From Clarkia xantiana subsp. parviflora (lineage: Eukaryota; Streptophyta; Magnoliopsida; Myrtales; Onagraceae): a stretch of 64,000 nt of DNA. Position numbers and translations under genes: made by a program. Location: the NCBI GenBank assembly GCA_036873135.1, contig JAPTYO010000010.1, positions 5,122,634 through 5,186,633 on the forward strand, read 5' to 3'. Every line of letters starts with the position of its first letter. Positions within the stretch are counted from its first letter, which is position 1. Positions 23,901 to 36,240 of this stretch are shown here, one piece after another. The notes beneath the pieces were generated by a model that ran no database searches, was not told the origin of the DNA, and saw only the letters and a list, made by a program, of their open reading frames with translations.

Positions 23901-25480
23901 CATATAAAGCTATCTTTGATTGGAAACCCGAAACAGATATGTTGTAATTAAGTGGGAGCGCGTACGGTAGGCTAGAATGCAAGAAGATCAACAAACAATA
24001 TCAGCATATAAGATTTCTTGGTCCGATGATATATACATGCTTCAATAATTAGGCTTCTTGTCTCCTTTTGTTGCAGTATCTGTAGCGTAGTATTTGTACA
24101 ATACTTGATCTATATTTAATTTTAAATTAATTTCTAATTGTATCGAGTTAGAATTGTGTCATAAAGGTAAAGCACAAATTAGGAATATATTTTAATTCCC
24201 GATATCTTAACAAAAATTTAAACCGATAACCTCTTAATAACGAGTGACGTATTAAACTAAACAATGTGTCATACTGTTACCTGAATTATTGGCTCTCATT
24301 TCTATGCATGCTATATATTGTATATATTATGATAGTTGGATTTGGTGGAAATTATTGGTTGGAAAAATAAAAAAGGAATTACACATTTATACATTTCAAT
24401 TTAGAACTTGAAAATTGATTTTTTGTTTAACTATTAAATTAATATTCAGGGGGAAACAATTATTTTTCGTACTCTTCTTATTTTATTTTTTAACAATTCG
24501 TTATGCGTGATCTTTTTACTATAACAAAGTAGATATATTCCATACTTTCATTTTCTTATTCTATGGTATTTACATGTACTTCAAATTTTGTGTAGAAAAA
24601 TAAAGACAAACTTTAAGAACAATTAATAATGAACAGCAAGTAATATTCTATCTTCAATCATCGTCATTAGGCAAATATTGGGGGCTAGCTAGTTCACACT
24701 TTACATTGGTTGTTCTTACACCTTTATGACATTCTTCATGATATATATAATATAAAAATATTGCCTTCTTTTTTGGCAAAAAGAAACTATTACCTTCTAT
24801 TTTGTTGCCACTATTGCCTTCAATTTATATATATATATATATAGTGAGCAATGACAAAAAATTGCTGAATTTAAAAAAATTACAAGTAGATTAACTATAA
24901 ATTATAATAAATAAATACTAAAATAAATGTGGTTGAAATGAAATTGTATTATATTTTTTATAAGAATAAAGAACTTCAATGTATTATTTTCTTAAAAATA
25001 AACTATTTTTTATTGCAATGAAGTATCAAAGTATCCATGGCATTTTTTTCTCAAGGCATTTGAAAAAAAAAAATGCAAATATGATATAGTTGTTCACTAT
25101 TTCATCATTCTTTTTTAGCCAAACTATTTCATCATTTAATTAGATGTTTCAGATTTAAATTCAATATTATTTTTAAATTTTTTAAAATATTTATAACCAA
25201 CATTTTATATATTATATATATTATATGATTATGTGTAATACATAGCACACATTTGGGAAATATGCTCTACGACTTTTTTAGACTTATCAATATAGAAGGG
25301 TAGCCGTTTAACAATTATACAAAGATTGCTACGAATGATAAGATCCGAAGAATCAATTTTGCATGAAAAATATGTGAATGATCAAATGTTAGAACTTTCA
25401 TGGCTCCTTCCACACTATATCGATTCATGTCCAAAATAATAATATAAAAAAAAACTAAAAATAAAGGATTATCCTCAGCA
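23900..25480. other. Spacer upstream of the receptor kinase gene
   Basis: AT-rich, with short AT microsatellites (about 24823-24842). No coding region is supported. The last few hundred bases should hold upstream control elements of the receptor kinase gene. Confidence 0.45.
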
Positions 25481-25489
25481 ACAGGACAG

Positions 25490-25506
25490 CTGGTTTATTA
25501 TTATAA
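25490..25506 (+). promoter_or_regulatory. Probable TATA region of the receptor kinase gene
   Basis: A TTTATTATTATAAG stretch precedes the pyrimidine-rich leader by some 30 bases. Transcription probably begins near 25530. This is inferred from position and composition only. Confidence 0.3.
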
Positions 25507-25758
25507 GTGGGTTCATCTTGCTCCTATGACCCCAAAATCTCCCCTCTTGTCTGTCTTCCTTCTCCGTTGCTCTTCGGTGGTGGTGGGTCCTTCCTCCGTT
25601 TTATCTCTGTAGATGACAGCCTAATCAACCAGCCTGGAAAAAAAAGGGTCGTTGTCGCCTCACTTAAAGGACCTCCTTCTTCTTCATGCTTCTTCCATGG
25701 TAGCGTTCGTGTACTCTCCACTTTTTCCTCTACTTCTCTGCATTTACTCTCCTCCTCG

Positions 25759-26032
25759 GTAAGTCCACTGAGAAAAATATATTTAATCTTTCCGATATAC
25801 ATCTGCCATTTCTTCAAAATTGAGCTGGGGCTAGTGTAGACGTGAGCTAAAGTTAGTGTTCTTCGGATTGCTGCGCCGTTCTTCTGGCAATTAGAGGAAA
25901 TGCGAATGATTCTTGATGGGTAGTCATTGCTGTAGCTAGATCTTGAGCTTATTTCAAGAATTGCTGCTGTAGTAATTGTAGAATGATTAGTTGTGGAGGT
26001 TGATTCTTTACTCTTGAGCTGGGGTTCTGCAG
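25759..26032 (+). other. Likely intron in the 5' UTR of the receptor kinase gene
   Basis: A strong donor (CTCG/GTAAGTCC at 25758/25759) and an acceptor after a T-rich stretch (GGGTTCTGCAG, ending 26032) bracket 274 bases. The exon would resume 51 bases before the downstream start codon. The short open frame at 25507-25839 is then leader sequence, not a gene. Confidence 0.5.
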
Positions 26033-26065
26033 ATCTTGTTTAGGTTTTTCAATTAGGGTTCTGAA

Positions 26066-28561
26066 TTGGTTGAAATTGCCAAGATGAAGAATGTACAGTG
26101 GCTGCTGCTTCTTGTTGCCCTTCAATTGTTCGACGTAATGCCTCTGAGAAGCTACTCCACATTCATCCCCACTGATAACTACCTCATTGCCTGTGGCTCC
26201 TCCCAAAATGTCACCTTCCAAGGCCGAACCTTCGTGCCAGATTCATCTGAACTGAGAGCCTCATCATCTTCAACCGCCTCGACCTCCAAGTCTCCCGCCC
26301 CATCCCCGATTTACCAATCTGCCCGAATTTTCTCCACTGTGGCTTCTTACAAGTTCGACATAGAAAAACCAGGCCGCCACTGGATCCGCCTCTACTTTTA
26401 CCCAGTCCCAAACTCCGGCCATGACCTAAAATCCGCTCCGATAAATGTGGTGACTGAAAACTTTGTCCTTCTGAAAGATTTCACCTTTGAGAACTACAAC
26501 AGGTCCTACATGGTCAGAGAGTTCGCCGTTAATCTGACATCATCATCCCTGACCATCACATTCATCCCATCAAACCATTCTGTCACCTTTGTCAATGCGA
26601 TCGAGGTTGTCTCTATCCCCGATACCGTGTTCCCGGACCAGGCAAACTCAGTCAACCCACCCGCACCCTTTCCGGGCATTTCGAAGCTCGCTCTCGAGAC
26701 CATGTACAGGTTAAACATGGGGGGGCCGCTGATCACGGCTCAGAACGACACCCTCGGGAGAGTTTGGGAGAACGATGCCAAGTTCTTGCATGTTAATAGC
26801 TCAGCCACGAATGTGTCGGTCGAGCCAACCACGGTTAGATACCCGGTCACAGTCACGGATGAGGTTGCACCGAATTGGGTCTACGCAACCGCCGAGACCA
26901 TGGGGGACTCAAATACGGCGAACGAGAACTTCAACATCACGTGGGTCCTACCGGTGGACCCTGATTTCCAGTACTTTGTCAGGGTGCATTTCTGCGATAT
27001 CATCAGCAAGGCGATGAACAGCATCGTGTTCAATCTATTTATCAATGCTGACATGGCGTACGGTAGCCTCGACCTCTCGATGCTGACCGGTGACTTGCGT
27101 GTCCCGCTATACAAGGACTTCGTCACAAACACTTCAGACGGGTCAAGCTTTTTGACGGTCAGCGTGGGGCCCGACACGATGGCGGATTTCACCGACGTGA
27201 TCATAAACGGGTTGGAGGTTATGAAAATCAGCAACGAGGCAAAGAGTTTAGACGGGCGGTCCTCGGTGGAGACCCTGCTGCCGGAATCGGCCACTAAAAA
27301 GGATTTGATCATAATCGTGGTTTGTTCGGTTGTGGGTGGATTGATCATTGTAACTCTGTTGGGGATCATTTACTGCTGTTTGGTTACGAGGAAACACTCG
27401 AAGACTCCTCACGAGCCGCACCCGTGGCTGCCACTGCCTTTATACGGAAACTCTCAGACAATTACGAAAATGTCGACTGCCAGCTCGTGTGTTTCGTTAT
27501 CATCGTCGAATCTCGGAAAGTTATTCACTTTCGGGGAAATTCTCGATGCCACGAATAAGTTCGACGAGACTCTCCTTCTGGGTGTCGGTGGGTTTGGTCG
27601 GGTTTACAAGGGCACCCTCGAAGACTCGACCAAGGTTGCCGTAAAACGAGGGAACCCTAGATCAGAACAAGGACTAGCCGAATTCCGTACCGAGATCGAG
27701 ATGCTCTCGAAACTAAGACATCGCCACCTCGTGTCTCTCATCGGGTACTGCGACGAACGGTCCGAGATGATCTTAGTGTATGAATTCATGGCGAACGGGC
27801 CGCTACGAAGCCATTTATACGGCACGAATCTTCCGCCATTATCATGGAAGCAGCGGCTCGAGATTTGCATCGGCGCTGCTCGTGGGCTCCACTACCTCCA
27901 CACCGGGGCGGCTCAGAGCATCATTCATCGCGACGTGAAGACCACGAATATCTTACTAGACGAGAACTTCGTGGCGAAGGTTGCCGATTTTGGACTGTCC
28001 AAAGCGGGTCCGTCGCTCGACCAGACCCACGTCAGCACTGCGGTTAAGGGTAGTTTCGGGTATTTAGACCCGGAGTATTTCAGAAGGCAGCAGCTGACCG
28101 AGAAATCCGATGTTTATTCCTTCGGGGTAGTTCTCATGGAGGTGTTATGCACCCGACCGGCGCTCAACCCGGTGTTGCCGCGCGAGCAGGTGAATATCGC
28201 TGAGTGGGCGATGACATGGCAGAAGAAGGGAATGTTGGATCACATCATGGACGAGAACCTCGTCGGAAAAGTCAACTCCGCCTCGCTAAAGAAGTTCGGG
28301 GAGACGGCAGAGAAGTGCCTTGGGGAGCACGGAACTGATCGGCCGTCAATGGGGGATGTTTTGTGGAATCTCGAATATGCCCTTCAGCTCGAGGAGACAT
28401 CGTCGGCTTTGGCGGACCCCGATGACAACAGCACCAACCATATACCTGGGATTCAGCTAACTCACTTTGATAACAGCATCAGCATGATGACGGATGATGA
28501 TTGTGAGGATGCGGCGACCAGCGCGGTTTTCTCGCAGTTAGTAAATCCTCGAGGGAGATGA
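26066..28561 (+). CDS. THE1: THESEUS1-type CrRLK1L receptor-like kinase
   Basis: A single coding exon of 831 codons. The more likely start is the second Met (codon 7, 26084), which opens a clean signal peptide (about residues 7-31). The ectodomain (about 35-400) is the tandem malectin-like region (DNYLIACGSSQNVTF, GRHWIRLYF, MYRLNMGGP, FVRVHFCDI) with many N-glycosylation sites. A membrane helix spans about 413-439. The kinase has the glycine loop G506-GFG-511, lysine K527 in VAVKR, catalytic HRD 621-623 and DFG 641-643, followed by a GSFGYLDPEY activation segment. The tail ends FSQLVNPRGR, as in THESEUS1. Members act at the plasma membrane as cell-wall integrity sensors and receive RALF peptides. 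All key residues are intact, and the gene is richer in G+C than its surroundings. Confidence 0.96.
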   Translation: MVEIAKMKNVQWLLLLVALQLFDVMPLRSYSTFIPTDNYLIACGSSQNVTFQGRTFVPDSSELRASSSSTASTSKSPAPSPIYQSARIFSTVASYKFDIEKPGRHWIRLYFYPVPNSGHDLKSAPINVVTENFVLLKDFTFENYNRSYMVREFAVNLTSSSLTITFIPSNHSVTFVNAIEVVSIPDTVFPDQANSVNPPAPFPGISKLALETMYRLNMGGPLITAQNDTLGRVWENDAKFLHVNSSATNVSVEPTTVRYPVTVTDEVAPNWVYATAETMGDSNTANENFNITWVLPVDPDFQYFVRVHFCDIISKAMNSIVFNLFINADMAYGSLDLSMLTGDLRVPLYKDFVTNTSDGSSFLTVSVGPDTMADFTDVIINGLEVMKISNEAKSLDGRSSVETLLPESATKKDLIIIVVCSVVGGLIIVTLLGIIYCCLVTRKHSKTPHEPHPWLPLPLYGNSQTITKMSTASSCVSLSSSNLGKLFTFGEILDATNKFDETLLLGVGGFGRVYKGTLEDSTKVAVKRGNPRSEQGLAEFRTEIEMLSKLRHRHLVSLIGYCDERSEMILVYEFMANGPLRSHLYGTNLPPLSWKQRLEICIGAARGLHYLHTGAAQSIIHRDVKTTNILLDENFVAKVADFGLSKAGPSLDQTHVSTAVKGSFGYLDPEYFRRQQLTEKSDVYSFGVVLMEVLCTRPALNPVLPREQVNIAEWAMTWQKKGMLDHIMDENLVGKVNSASLKKFGETAEKCLGEHGTDRPSMGDVLWNLEYALQLEETSSALADPDDNSTNHIPGIQLTHFDNSISMMTDDDCEDAATSAVFSQLVNPRGR

Positions 28562-29390
28562 AGTTACTATCCTCCATATGAAGGTTATTTTATTTCCACT
28601 TTTGAAAATTATAATTATTGTTACTACTACCGTTGTATCTTTGGCGATATTTATGAGATAGTCTGTGTCTACTACAGTGTAATACAGATGAACGTGAACT
28701 GCCGAAAGGGTATAGTTGGAAAGTTGTATTCTATGCCTGCTTGTTGTTTCTGGTTGGTTTAGTACGTCTGTCTGGGGAAAGATACCATTGTTGGTTGTGA
28801 TTATACCTTACAGGTAATGATATTGATTCAGTTGGATTGATATCATTCTTGCTCATCATTTAATTAAATTGAATGAAAATAAGACAACTCCTTTTTCAGT
28901 TTATTTATTCTTTGCTGTTTAGAGTTTAGACGCGTGGGTGCCCATCAACGGCTATTCATATAGGTTTCGAGTTGGAATTCAATTATATCGTGTTATTAAA
29001 AAGTTATTAAGTTTTAAATATGACATTAAAAAGTATTTTGTTAGTTTTGTCAATTTGAAAGTATTTAACAACAATAATAATCAACAGAATGTGTAATATT
29101 CACGTTTTTGAAATGCAATTAAATATGTTGGGATGAGTTATATGGTAGGTGCATTTTCGGACTTATGGTTAGGTTGAAATATTCAACCGAAATGACCAAT
29201 CGGCACAAAATTAAAAGCTTAATCTCCAACAAGGCCATTAAAATAATAAGTTTTAAGAATTATATGACTACCAAATTTTTAATCCTAATCAGGATTGTAA
29301 TATATATTATATAATAATAATTGAGTGGCCAAAAAAATATATATAAAAATGGAATGGAAGAAAAGAAGGATCTTACAGCTCAATATACTT
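28562..29390. other. 3' UTR of the receptor kinase gene and spacer
   Basis: The first 300-350 bases are likely 3' UTR. The remainder is AT-rich with no gene visible. Confidence 0.5.
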
Positions 29391-29391
29391 C

Positions 29392-29403
29392 CATATATAT
29401 ATT
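29392..29403 (+). promoter_or_regulatory. Probable TATA box of the Bet v 1-family gene
   Basis: CATATATATATT lies about 140 bases before the start codon of the Bet v 1-family gene, in a region that turns A/C-rich afterwards, like a plant 5' leader. Confidence 0.4.
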
Positions 29404-29542
29404 TGGCCCATCAAGAAGATGCCATTTTGCCTAATTGCTAAACAGACACCTACACAAACACCAAAACATACAAATCAAGATCCCATTATAATAGCTAGTG
29501 TTCTCATCTCCAAGTCTCTAAACAGAAGAAGAATAATACGAG

Positions 29543-30116
29543 ATGAAGAAGGAAGTTCGTAGCCAAATAAAGGTTGCAGTTGGAGTTGATCCAATGTGGG
29601 AATCCCTCAAGAACTTAGTCTCCATTGTTCCAAAAATCAGTCCAAATCTAATCCAAAGTGTAGATATTATTGAAGGAGATGGTGGTCTCGGCACTGTTTT
29701 CCTATTTACGTTTGGTTCCGGTAATTTTTTTTTTTTAAATTTCAGAAAATTGTTTTCTTTTAAGTATTTCACAGTCTATAGGATTTTGTGATCTATGATT
29801 AGGTGTTTCTGCGATGAAGTATCAGAAGGAGAAAATAGTCGATTTTGATGAATCGATGCGTCGAATCGGGTTGGAAGTGATCGAAGGAGGCCACCTTGAA
29901 CACGGGTTTTGTTTCTACAAGGTAACTTTCCAATTGACTGCAACTGAGGATAAGAAGGAGACAGAAATTGATATCTTGGTGGAGTATCAAGTTAATAAAG
30001 AAGAAGAAGAAGATGAAGTAGAAGCAGCTTCCATGGTTTCAAAGACCACAGCTTCTGCTCACTCTTTCATTAAGAACATTGAGAATTATTTGTTAGACAC
30101 ACATAAGGTTTGTTAA
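29543..30116 (+). CDS. Bet v 1/PR-10 family, phytohormone-binding protein-like
   Basis: Two exons, 29543-29720 and 29803-30116, joined by an 82-bp GT-AG intron that splits a Gly codon (492 nt, 163 aa). One intron near residue 60 is the usual PR-10 position. The glycine-rich loop of the family is seen as EGDGGLGT (residues 44-51), followed by YQKEKIVDFDE, EVIEGGHLEHGF and the long C-terminal helix (SFIKNIENYLL). The sequence is nearer to the phytohormone-binding (cytosolic cytokinin/gibberellin-binding) group than to classic pathogen-induced PR-10, as judged from remembered family features. Such proteins hold small ligands in a central cavity and are cytosolic. An acidic run (EEEEDE) in the C-terminal part is unusual. 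No defects seen. Confidence 0.9.
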
Positions 30117-30549
30117 GATTGTGATTTTATATTAAGATCCTATTCTATGATTTGGTCATCTCAAACTAAGTAAGAAGAATTATACCTAAATATTAAAATA
30201 CTTAAAAAACAACTCTATTTAATATTTATTTATATCCTCTTAATTAAGAGTTGAGTTCATGGTTCAAAATTCAAATAATGATCTTAACATTCGTGGATAT
30301 AATATACATTCGTGGATACTGAAAAATTTAGCATAAATAAACAAGTAAAGAATAAATGAAGATGGAGGAAGATTTAATACCATAAACACTATATAAGAAG
30401 ATCAACAGTTTAGGGTTTTTTTTAAGGAAAATACTAAGATTTTAGAAAGACTTTACAAGAATATTAAATTTTATTGAAAATCTCTTGCACATCATATATA
30501 TTTTTCTAATTTTAAAAACTAAAAAAAAAATTCTATTAGATATCTACTA
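30117..30549. other. 3' flank of the Bet v 1-family gene
   Basis: AT-rich. Probably 3' UTR followed by spacer up to the Helitron boundary. Confidence 0.45.
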
Positions 30550-32987
30550 TCTACTATATTATATTAATTCGGCACCGGAAGCCCTCTGACTGACACGTGG
30601 ACAGTCCACGCAGTCACCGTTTCCTAATTTAATTGGACTTCTCTAAATTTAGATACATAATATTGATTGATTGAAAATTAAGAAGTATTTTTATCTCCTT
30701 TTTTGGTCTCTACGCAATTTAAAGAAACAAATTAATTAAAAGTTTCCTTTTAAATAGTAAATCTATACAGTTTGGTTCCGGAAGACCATAGGCCGCCACG
30801 TAAGCACAGTATATATAATAGTATTATTATATAAAGAATATACACAATTATAAATAATAAACTATACAAAAATTTCATACGGCAAAAAATCGTAACATAT
30901 AGTAACAATATTTTATGTGTAATAAACTAGCTATAATCATAATCATGTGTATATATATCACTAAATGAGAAATTACAAATATAATTATTATAATAATAGA
31001 TAATAATATAATAATAACTAATACATATGACAGTTTAGTTAACAAACCTAATATATTACGCAATATACTATATAATATATATTTTGATAAATATTTAAAA
31101 CTTATCGTATATATTTTTTAAATGATCATGTATAACAATATACAATATACACTATCTAAATATTATAGAAATTAATTATAGCAATCCATGATAATATATA
31201 TATGCAACCACACATATATGTTGCCTATGGTATTACAACCCCAATAAGCCATCGATGGGGATCCATTGACCGACTGAGAAGTTATGTTGTCGTTGAGAGG
31301 TTCTAGACAATAGGATTTGGCCGAAGTAGAAGAGCTTTAACGATACAGGGATTATGGATACGACTGCAAGGTTTATACATGGATTTGGTTTATATGTACT
31401 CATAAAGTTTGATAGGTAAGTCTTTTTATTGAACTATATAATGATGTCGGCCTCGATGTGGCCATTTGTAGTGCGATATATATCCCTAACGATGACATTC
31501 GTAGCGACCGTATATATGAGAGTGATATGATATTTACACAGAGGAAGGCGGTGAAGAAAATATTTACATAGACAAAAGAAAGAGCACATGGTTCTTGATA
31601 TAAGTTTGCTATTGCTTTATAGTTATGCTTAAATTTAAATGTGATTGATGAATATCAATCGCATATTAGGAACAATGTCGAGCTATTAGGTTAGTTTTAG
31701 TTGAAATTTTTATGAATTATCATGATAATGTGGTAGGGTTGGATCTCTATCTGTAAACAATAAGATTTTATTTGTATATATATGCACGTATGTATGAGAT
31801 TATTTAGTAGTGGATAATTTAATTCGAGCTCTATTTTTTTTAATAGCATTAATGTAATTTATGTTTGTTTGACTATGATATAGGAAAACAAATGTAATGT
31901 TCGGAAAGTCATTTCGATGTTGAGCTAAAGCTAAACTTTGGAAGGTAAACACTAACGAATCCATGCTTATTTAACTATTTACGTAAAAGAAGACCATTCA
32001 ATTGTTATAAAGTTGTCTTCTTCGGATTTTAGTTTCGATGAGAATAATATATTATCACTTTCGTGATGTAAGCAAACATCTAATTCACACCATTTTATTT
32101 TATTATTATTTATAGAAAAATACGATTTAGTAGCGTATTAAAAAATTTAAAACTAAATTGTACTTTATTGTTCATGATATAATAAAATTATGGGTATTTT
32201 TAAACCTTCTACGCGTTTTATACTGTGAACGTTTACTAATTTAATTAGAGCTCATATAAATTTAGATATCAAATATTAAGTGTTTTTCAATTTTATTAAT
32301 TGATTGGAAATATAACATTCTAAAGATATTATAATTGATTGTTCTTAGTTTTTTAGATATTTATTATTCTATTTTTCTAGCCATAATATAAATTAGACTA
32401 TTCTCCTTTTTACTTTGTGTATATAAAAATTATTTTCTAATTCTAACTTTATATTAAGATCACAATATTTTGCTTAGTTAATTATAATATATATTTCGTT
32501 TATTTTTATCCAGAACCATCATGATGGATAAAAAATTACAGTTCTGAATCTTAAGTAAACACATAACTTAAAGTATTTTTTTCCTGGTCAATTGCTTAGT
32601 AAATCAAGTAGACATTGTTTTTGCTATTTTAGTTTGTTTATTATGCATTTATTATTTTACTTATCTAATTACACCAACTTTTTTATTATCAACTTATACT
32701 GTTTATTCTTATTTAGTAATATCAACAAAAAAAACAGATGTTATGATATTTTTATCAAAGATGGTACAAATTATTGGATTCGCAACCTAATAACGATTAA
32801 TTGTGACAAATAATGTAATTATTAGAATAAACCAAGTATTTAACTTATATTTATAATAACGTATTTATATATATTACTTTAAAAAATTATTGTTATATAT
32901 TTGTATTTTAAACTTATAAGGAACTAAGTACTTAAACATATATTTATTTAGACATTTACCCGCGCGGTGCGCGGGGTTTGCATCTAG
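30550..32987 (+). mobile_element. Non-autonomous Helitron C (plus strand)
   Basis: It starts A/TCTACTATATTATATTAATTC at 30550 and ends CTAG/T at 32984-32988. A perfect 7-bp GC stem with a GGT loop (CCCGCGC/GCGCGGG, 32959-32975) lies nine bases before the terminal CTAG. There is no Rep/helicase. The interior is AT-rich with no identifiable gene fragment. Its 5' end is closely shared with Helitron D (the TTAATTCGGCA...CGGAAGCCCTCTG block), so they are the same family. Confidence 0.8.
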
Positions 32988-33490
32988 TATTATATTAATT
33001 CGGCATCGGAAGCCCTCTGGCTGACACGTGGACAGTTTGTCCAGTCAGCATTTCCTAATCTAATCAGAATTTAATAGGGGTTCTCTAAATTTAGATATTT
33101 AATATTGATTGATTCAAAATTAATAAGTATTTTTATATCCTATTTTGGTCTCTACGCAATTTAAAGAAACAAATTAATTGAAAGTTTCCTTTTAAATTCA
33201 TTGTCTATACAGTTTGGCTCCGGAATACCATAGGACGCCACGTAAGCAATGCATATAAGTAAAAAATTAATAACCAATATATAATTTAGGAAAAAATATA
33301 AAGAAAAAAAAATTCACGGACAAAATGAAAAATATAAATTATACAACTATCTATCCATATATACAATGCACATATAGGTAAATACGAAGATTTTCTAATT
33401 AAATATTAAAAAAAATCAACGCCAAATATAGGTAGACAGTAGACTATACAACTATCTAATGCACAAATATATGTAACTACGTAGACTTTC

Positions 33491-33494
<4 letters not shown>

Positions 33495-33568
<74 letters not shown>
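33495..33568. repeat. Long AT microsatellite
   Basis: About 37 consecutive TA units inside Helitron D. Probably length-variable. Confidence 0.97.
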
Positions 33569-33571
<3 letters not shown>

Positions 33572-34364
33572 CTCACCGGAAAATAGAAAAATATATAAAC
33601 TATATAATTATCTATCTATATGTATAATGCACATAGATAACTAACGAAGACTTTTTAATTAAATGTTATAAATTATCACATGTATGTATAAAGTAATATT
33701 TCAAGAAAATGTATATATATAAACCTTAAACACTCATATATATATATATATACCAAAAATTATAATCTTTAAAAAAATTGTGAATGTGTTAAAGAATATT
33801 TAATGTTGCTAAAAACCTAACCTTCTATCTTTAAGAATCATAGCTACGTTCTTTATTTTCACTATAAATATCACGTTCTTTCTTTTCACCCTATCTATAT
33901 GTACGTTGTTTTTTTTTTTTTTTTTTGTCTAAATCTATATGTACGTTGTCATTAGTTGAAGTGTTGAACCTGCACATAGCTGAGATCTCCCATTGACACG
34001 GATTCCAAGCATGAGGTTTCTCAACCGGCTATGTTCGGTTAAATTATTTTGACTTACGAATGGATTATGGTGGTGAGTGGCACATTGATTAGAGTTAAAG
34101 AATGACTGCTTCATTAAAATCTAAAGTAAGTTTGTTATGTTATCGAAAATAGCTAGCTAAGTTTTTTTTTTTAATAATCCTCCTCTAAAGTTTTATGTTG
34201 ATAAGATCTTTGTTCTTAGTGTTGTTGCAGGTTATTAAATTTCATGGTACGAGCACTAAGCTATATGAGTTGCATTAATATTAATGATCTTAATTATTTA
34301 AACATATATTGAATTGCGAATTTTTCTTTTATGTATACATGTCTTTTGATACGATGTTTTTTCA

Positions 34365-34365
<1 letters not shown>

Positions 34366-34420
<55 letters not shown>
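34366..34420. repeat. AT microsatellite
   Basis: About 27 AT units inside Helitron D. Confidence 0.97.
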
Positions 34421-34425
<5 letters not shown>

Positions 34426-35028
34426 TTTAGGTAAGCATATTGTGTGAAACTAGCTAACTAGGTTTTTCAAGTATCTATCTTGAATTTTTTTTTTAACAGG
34501 TTACCGAACGTTATGGGAGGAGTATTGAGGTATCTGAGTTGCAGTAAAAATATTCGTGTTACTTCGTTTGCATTGTTTTCTACACGAATGTGTGAGTTAT
34601 ATCGAGTAGTCAATAAATTATAGACCACTAAATCATTGGTGATGAACTTGATTACTTAGTTGTAGATCGAAATAACTGGGCAAGATTCAGACGTGAATGC
34701 GAATATTTTCTTGAAAGGACCAAAATTATTGTTCTTATGTAGGAACATATCAGAGATCGAGAGAAGACGAGTGGTGCTTTTCATAACGAGCAATTTCAGG
34801 TTCGAAGTTTATTTTGCACAATTTTGTATGATTCTTTAAAAAAAATAATTTAATGTCATATAGTAATTTTTTGTTATTAATCATTGTTTGTAGGGAGCAT
34901 CTATCAAACAAAAAATGGGATTAATAAAAGCTCCTACAGTCCTACTGAACCACCAAGATTAACATAACCATAACGTGCAGAGTGGTAGGCATCACCATCA
35001 CTTAGTAATCAACACTACAAATACTTTT

Positions 35029-35232
35029 AACTATGTAACAATGGTGTGGTGGTTTAGCGACTCATCCCTTAAGCAATGGAAAATTGTTCATGACCAGCAT
35101 TTTAGCCCGTAAACCCCTTACGGGCTGACCCGGTGTGAGTGGGGATTGGTCTAGGTGTGGAGCAAGTATGCTACGGGTGTTGCACTCTTGATGAGGGCCC
35201 CTCCTAGGACCACCCCGCGGGAAACAAAAAAA
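35029..35232 (+). mobile_element. SINE-like retroposon, about 204 bp
   Basis: A G+C-richer block ends in an A-rich tail (GGGAAACAAAAAAAA). It is flanked by long direct repeats, ACACTACAAATACTTTT (35012-35028) and ACACTACGACTACTTTT (35233-35249), 15 of 17 bases alike. A long duplication plus an A tail points to target-primed retroposition. A possible A-box-like motif (TGGTTTAGCGAC) lies near the start. I cannot find a convincing B box, so a tRNA-derived SINE is only one option; a retrocopied transcript is another. Confidence 0.55.
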
Positions 35233-36240
35233 ACACTACGACTACTTTTGGGGGCATTAGAAGGACTATAAGTGTACTTATCATGTCAACTTTTGATCAT
35301 GGCATCAACCAAATGAACCTAGCTGCAACTTCTGTCATTATACCAAAATAGCTTCACTTTCTGGACCAAGAAATTCAATCTCAATACCTTCTCTATTGAG
35401 GTGAAAAATATAATATCAGTTATATTGAAGCTTTGGTTAAAAAAAAAATTATATTGAATCATATTTATTTTAGTTTAATTATACATAATTTTGACTTATT
35501 TATATCAAATTGAAAAAAAAAAAATATAGTTTGACCAAAGAGCGCTTAACATCGACACTACCGCGATCGAGGTGAGAAAAAGAAAATTAGTTATATCAAA
35601 TCTTATTAATGGTAATAAAAATATTATATCAAAACTTCTTATTTAATTTTATATAATTTTGATAATTTTATTGTACACTTATTTATCTCGATTTAACCTT
35701 TTTGTAGGTAGGCCAAGGAGATCACCCCGCTATCATACACTCCTTGATACTTATGTAGTTATATAATAGATAGGTTAAATCAATAATTAAATTCAATCTA
35801 TATATATATATATATCCTAAATAACATTGAATTTAGTTAAAAAAAATTACAAAATTATAGCTTAGTTAATATTATAATTAAGTTATTCACTCATGTTAAA
35901 TATTTAACAGATATATATTAAATTTAAACTTAAAGTTACTCAGCAAGTAAAAATAATTAAATTTTAATATTTTAAATTTTATATCATATATTATTTAGAC
36001 GTCTTATAAAAATGATATATATGTCGATTAATTCACTACTACGAAATATTTAAATAATAATTCGTATTAATACTTTAATTACATTAATGCATTACTGTTC
36101 ATTAAATTTCTATCCAAAAAATATATTAATTTTTTTAAAATAACATTGTATATTTAATAAATTAAGATAACATTTTTTTTTTAATTTTTAATTCTTTTGG
36201 GAATGTTTTTCCCGCGCGGTGCGCGGATTTAGTGGCTAGT

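Larger units (their letters stand above)
32983..36239 (+). mobile_element. Non-autonomous Helitron D (plus strand), head to tail with C
   Basis: The 5' end TCTAGTATTATATTAATTC overlaps the terminal TCTAG of Helitron C. The 3' end is CTAG/T at 36236-36240, preceded by a 6-bp GC hairpin (36212-36226). The interior holds two long AT microsatellites and a SINE-like retroposon at 35029-35232. No transposase is visible. Confidence 0.78.

Noticed and set aside
25507..25839. 110-codon frame upstream of the receptor kinase as a separate gene
   Set aside because: It crosses a strong splice donor and fits the 5' leader of the receptor kinase gene. The composition is leader-like and there is no domain.
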